Virus record (IMG/VR): IMGVR_UViG_3300033049_000066
Span: 229,279 to 293,278 of that record
Strand: one strand, 5' to 3'
DNA from: a virus
DNA length: 64,000 nucleotides
Part shown: piece by piece, positions 63,058-64,000 of the stretch
Layout: every line of letters begins with the position of its first letter
Numbering within the stretch: the first letter of the stretch is position 1
Translations under genes and position numbers: made by a program
Notes under the pieces: model-generated
Seen by the model: the letters and a program-made list of their open reading frames with translations, nothing else
Databases searched by the model: none
What the model was told of the DNA's origin: nothing

Positions 63058-64000
63058 ATGGCCTCATTAGCAGATATTCGAGCTCGCTTAGCAGCTCAAG
63101 ACACAAAAAAATCATCATCATTCACAGACGGCGAAGGCCCGGTATACCCACATTGGACAATTGACGAAGGACAGACTGCCATCGTGCGTTTTCTAAATGA
63201 CAACGATCCAACGAACACATTCTTTTGGGTTGAACGCGCAATGTTTAAATTTCCGTTCAAAGGAGTAAAGGGTGACCCAACAGCATCACAGAATACAATC
63301 GTTCAAGTGCCCTGCATGGAAATGTACGGCGAGAAAGATGCTGTCCTGGACGAAGTCCGAGGCTGGTTCAAAGATACCTCAATGGAAGAAATGGGACGTA
63401 AATACTGGAAGAAACGTACATATATTTTTCAAGGTTTTGTACGTAGCGATCCAAAAGGTGCGGCCGGTCCAGAGAACCCAATCCGTCGCTTCATGATTAG
63501 CCCACAGATTTTCACGCTAATTAAAAGCAGCTTAATGGATCCAGAAATTGAATATTCGCCAACCGACGTAAACAAAGGTTTAGATTTTAGAATTGCTAAG
63601 CAAGAAAAAGGTGGATATGCGGATTACACAAACTCAAGTTGGGCTCGCAAAGAAACAGCGTTAACCGACGAAGAAACCGCAGCCATCGCAAAATATGGCT
63701 TAAATAATCTTGTTGAGTTGCTACCACCTAAGCCTACCACTGAAGTGCAGGCTGTCATTCGTGAAATGTTTGAAGCTTCTGTTGACGGCGAACCCTATGA
63801 TCCTGAACGTTGGGCATCATACTACACTCCAAAGGGCATCTCAAAAGTTGACAACGCAGCAGCCGTTATAGTACCAGCAGCACCAGCAGCCGAAGCAGCA
63901 CCAGCAGCCGAAGCAGCACCAGCAGCCGAAGCAGCACCAGCAGCCGAAGCAGCACCAGCAGCCGAAGCAGCACCAGCAGCCGAAGCAGCACCAGTTGTCG
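63058..64000 (+). CDS. 32: Single-stranded DNA-binding protein gp32 (3' end outside window)
   Basis: Replication and recombination ssDNA-binding protein. 314 codons are in the window. N-terminal cooperativity region MASLADIRARLAAQDTKK, then the OB-type core (EGPVYPHWTIDEGQTAIVRF; FVRSDPKGAAGPENPIRRFM; KGLDFRIAKQEKGGYADYTN). The zinc-binding Cys/His set of T4 gp32 is absent. From about 63875 the tail is a tandem APAAEA repeat (18-bp unit, six or more copies) leading out of the window, probably before an acidic end. TTAGGAG precedes the ATG. Confidence 0.92.
   Translation, partial: MASLADIRARLAAQDTKKSSSFTDGEGPVYPHWTIDEGQTAIVRFLNDNDPTNTFFWVERAMFKFPFKGVKGDPTASQNTIVQVPCMEMYGEKDAVLDEVRGWFKDTSMEEMGRKYWKKRTYIFQGFVRSDPKGAAGPENPIRRFMISPQIFTLIKSSLMDPEIEYSPTDVNKGLDFRIAKQEKGGYADYTNSSWARKETALTDEETAAIAKYGLNNLVELLPPKPTTEVQAVIREMFEASVDGEPYDPERWASYYTPKGISKVDNAAAVIVPAAPAAEAAPAAEAAPAAEAAPAAEAAPAAEAAPAAEAAPVV
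63875..63992 (+). repeat. 18-bp tandem repeat in gp32
   Basis: GCAGCACCAGCAGCCGAA repeats at least six times in frame, encoding APAAEA units. It continues nearly to the window end and is prone to slippage. Confidence 0.9.

Overview
The window is a 64 kb stretch of a T4-like contractile-tailed phage (myovirus) genome. The T4-type genes recognised here include the late sigma factor gp55, recombination nuclease gp46/gp47, an endonuclease VII-type resolvase (gp49-like), gp26/gp51-like proteins, portal gp20, prohead protease gp21, scaffold gp22, capsid gp23, neck gp13/gp14/gp15, sheath gp18, tube gp19, gp4, terminase gp16/gp17 and ssDNA-binding gp32. Several structural proteins resemble the versions in aquatic T4-like phages such as cyanophages and pelagiphages more than coliphage T4. 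That suggests an uncultured aquatic phage of a Gram-negative host (inference). I found no tRNA gene, CRISPR array or integration module.

Layout. 1-2925 (-): baseplate genes. 3047-9940 (+): gp55, gp47, a sulfotransferase and gp46; gp55 and gp46 each carry a LAGLIDADG intein. 9941-12434 (-): endonuclease VII-like gene, a gene-poor 0.8 kb stretch, and gp51/gp26 with a slippery heptamer in the overlap. 12512-21306 (+): probable tape measure and the head block, with a GIY-YIG gene between gp21 and gp22. 21443-26464: a frameshifted GIY-YIG gene and an accessory region of very small overlapping genes, six of which are paralogues. 26577-33844 (+): tail-fibre and receptor-binding block. 33849-37985 (-): Nudix hydrolase, HNH homing endonuclease, gp15, gp14. 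38054-41689 (-): small early genes behind repeated promoter modules. 42092-46892: conserved hypothetical, lipoprotein and membrane proteins, ClpS, gp13, exonuclease. 47012-62799 (+): GIY-YIG gene, sheath, tube, gp4, terminase and large virion proteins. 63058-64000: gp32, cut by the window end.

Expression. Two promoter classes are visible. Sigma70-type promoters (TTGACA-like box, 17 bp, TATAAT) precede gp55, gp47, the early operons and gp32. T4-type late elements (NATAAATA) precede structural genes and fit the gp55 encoded here. For seven late genes the element lies 5-6 nt before the ATG, so the transcript should start at the start codon (leaderless). Early genes without this have Shine-Dalgarno sites. 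Rho-independent terminators follow gp23, gp18, the first fibre-block gene and others.

Most notable items: a candidate programmed -1 frameshift fusing gp26 and gp51; inteins in the late sigma factor and in the Walker A motif of gp46; a phage ClpS with an altered substrate pocket; the tandem family of micro-proteins with a K-Y/F-G-S motif; repeated early promoter cassettes and 63-bp direct repeats around a small-gene island; and the leaderless late genes.
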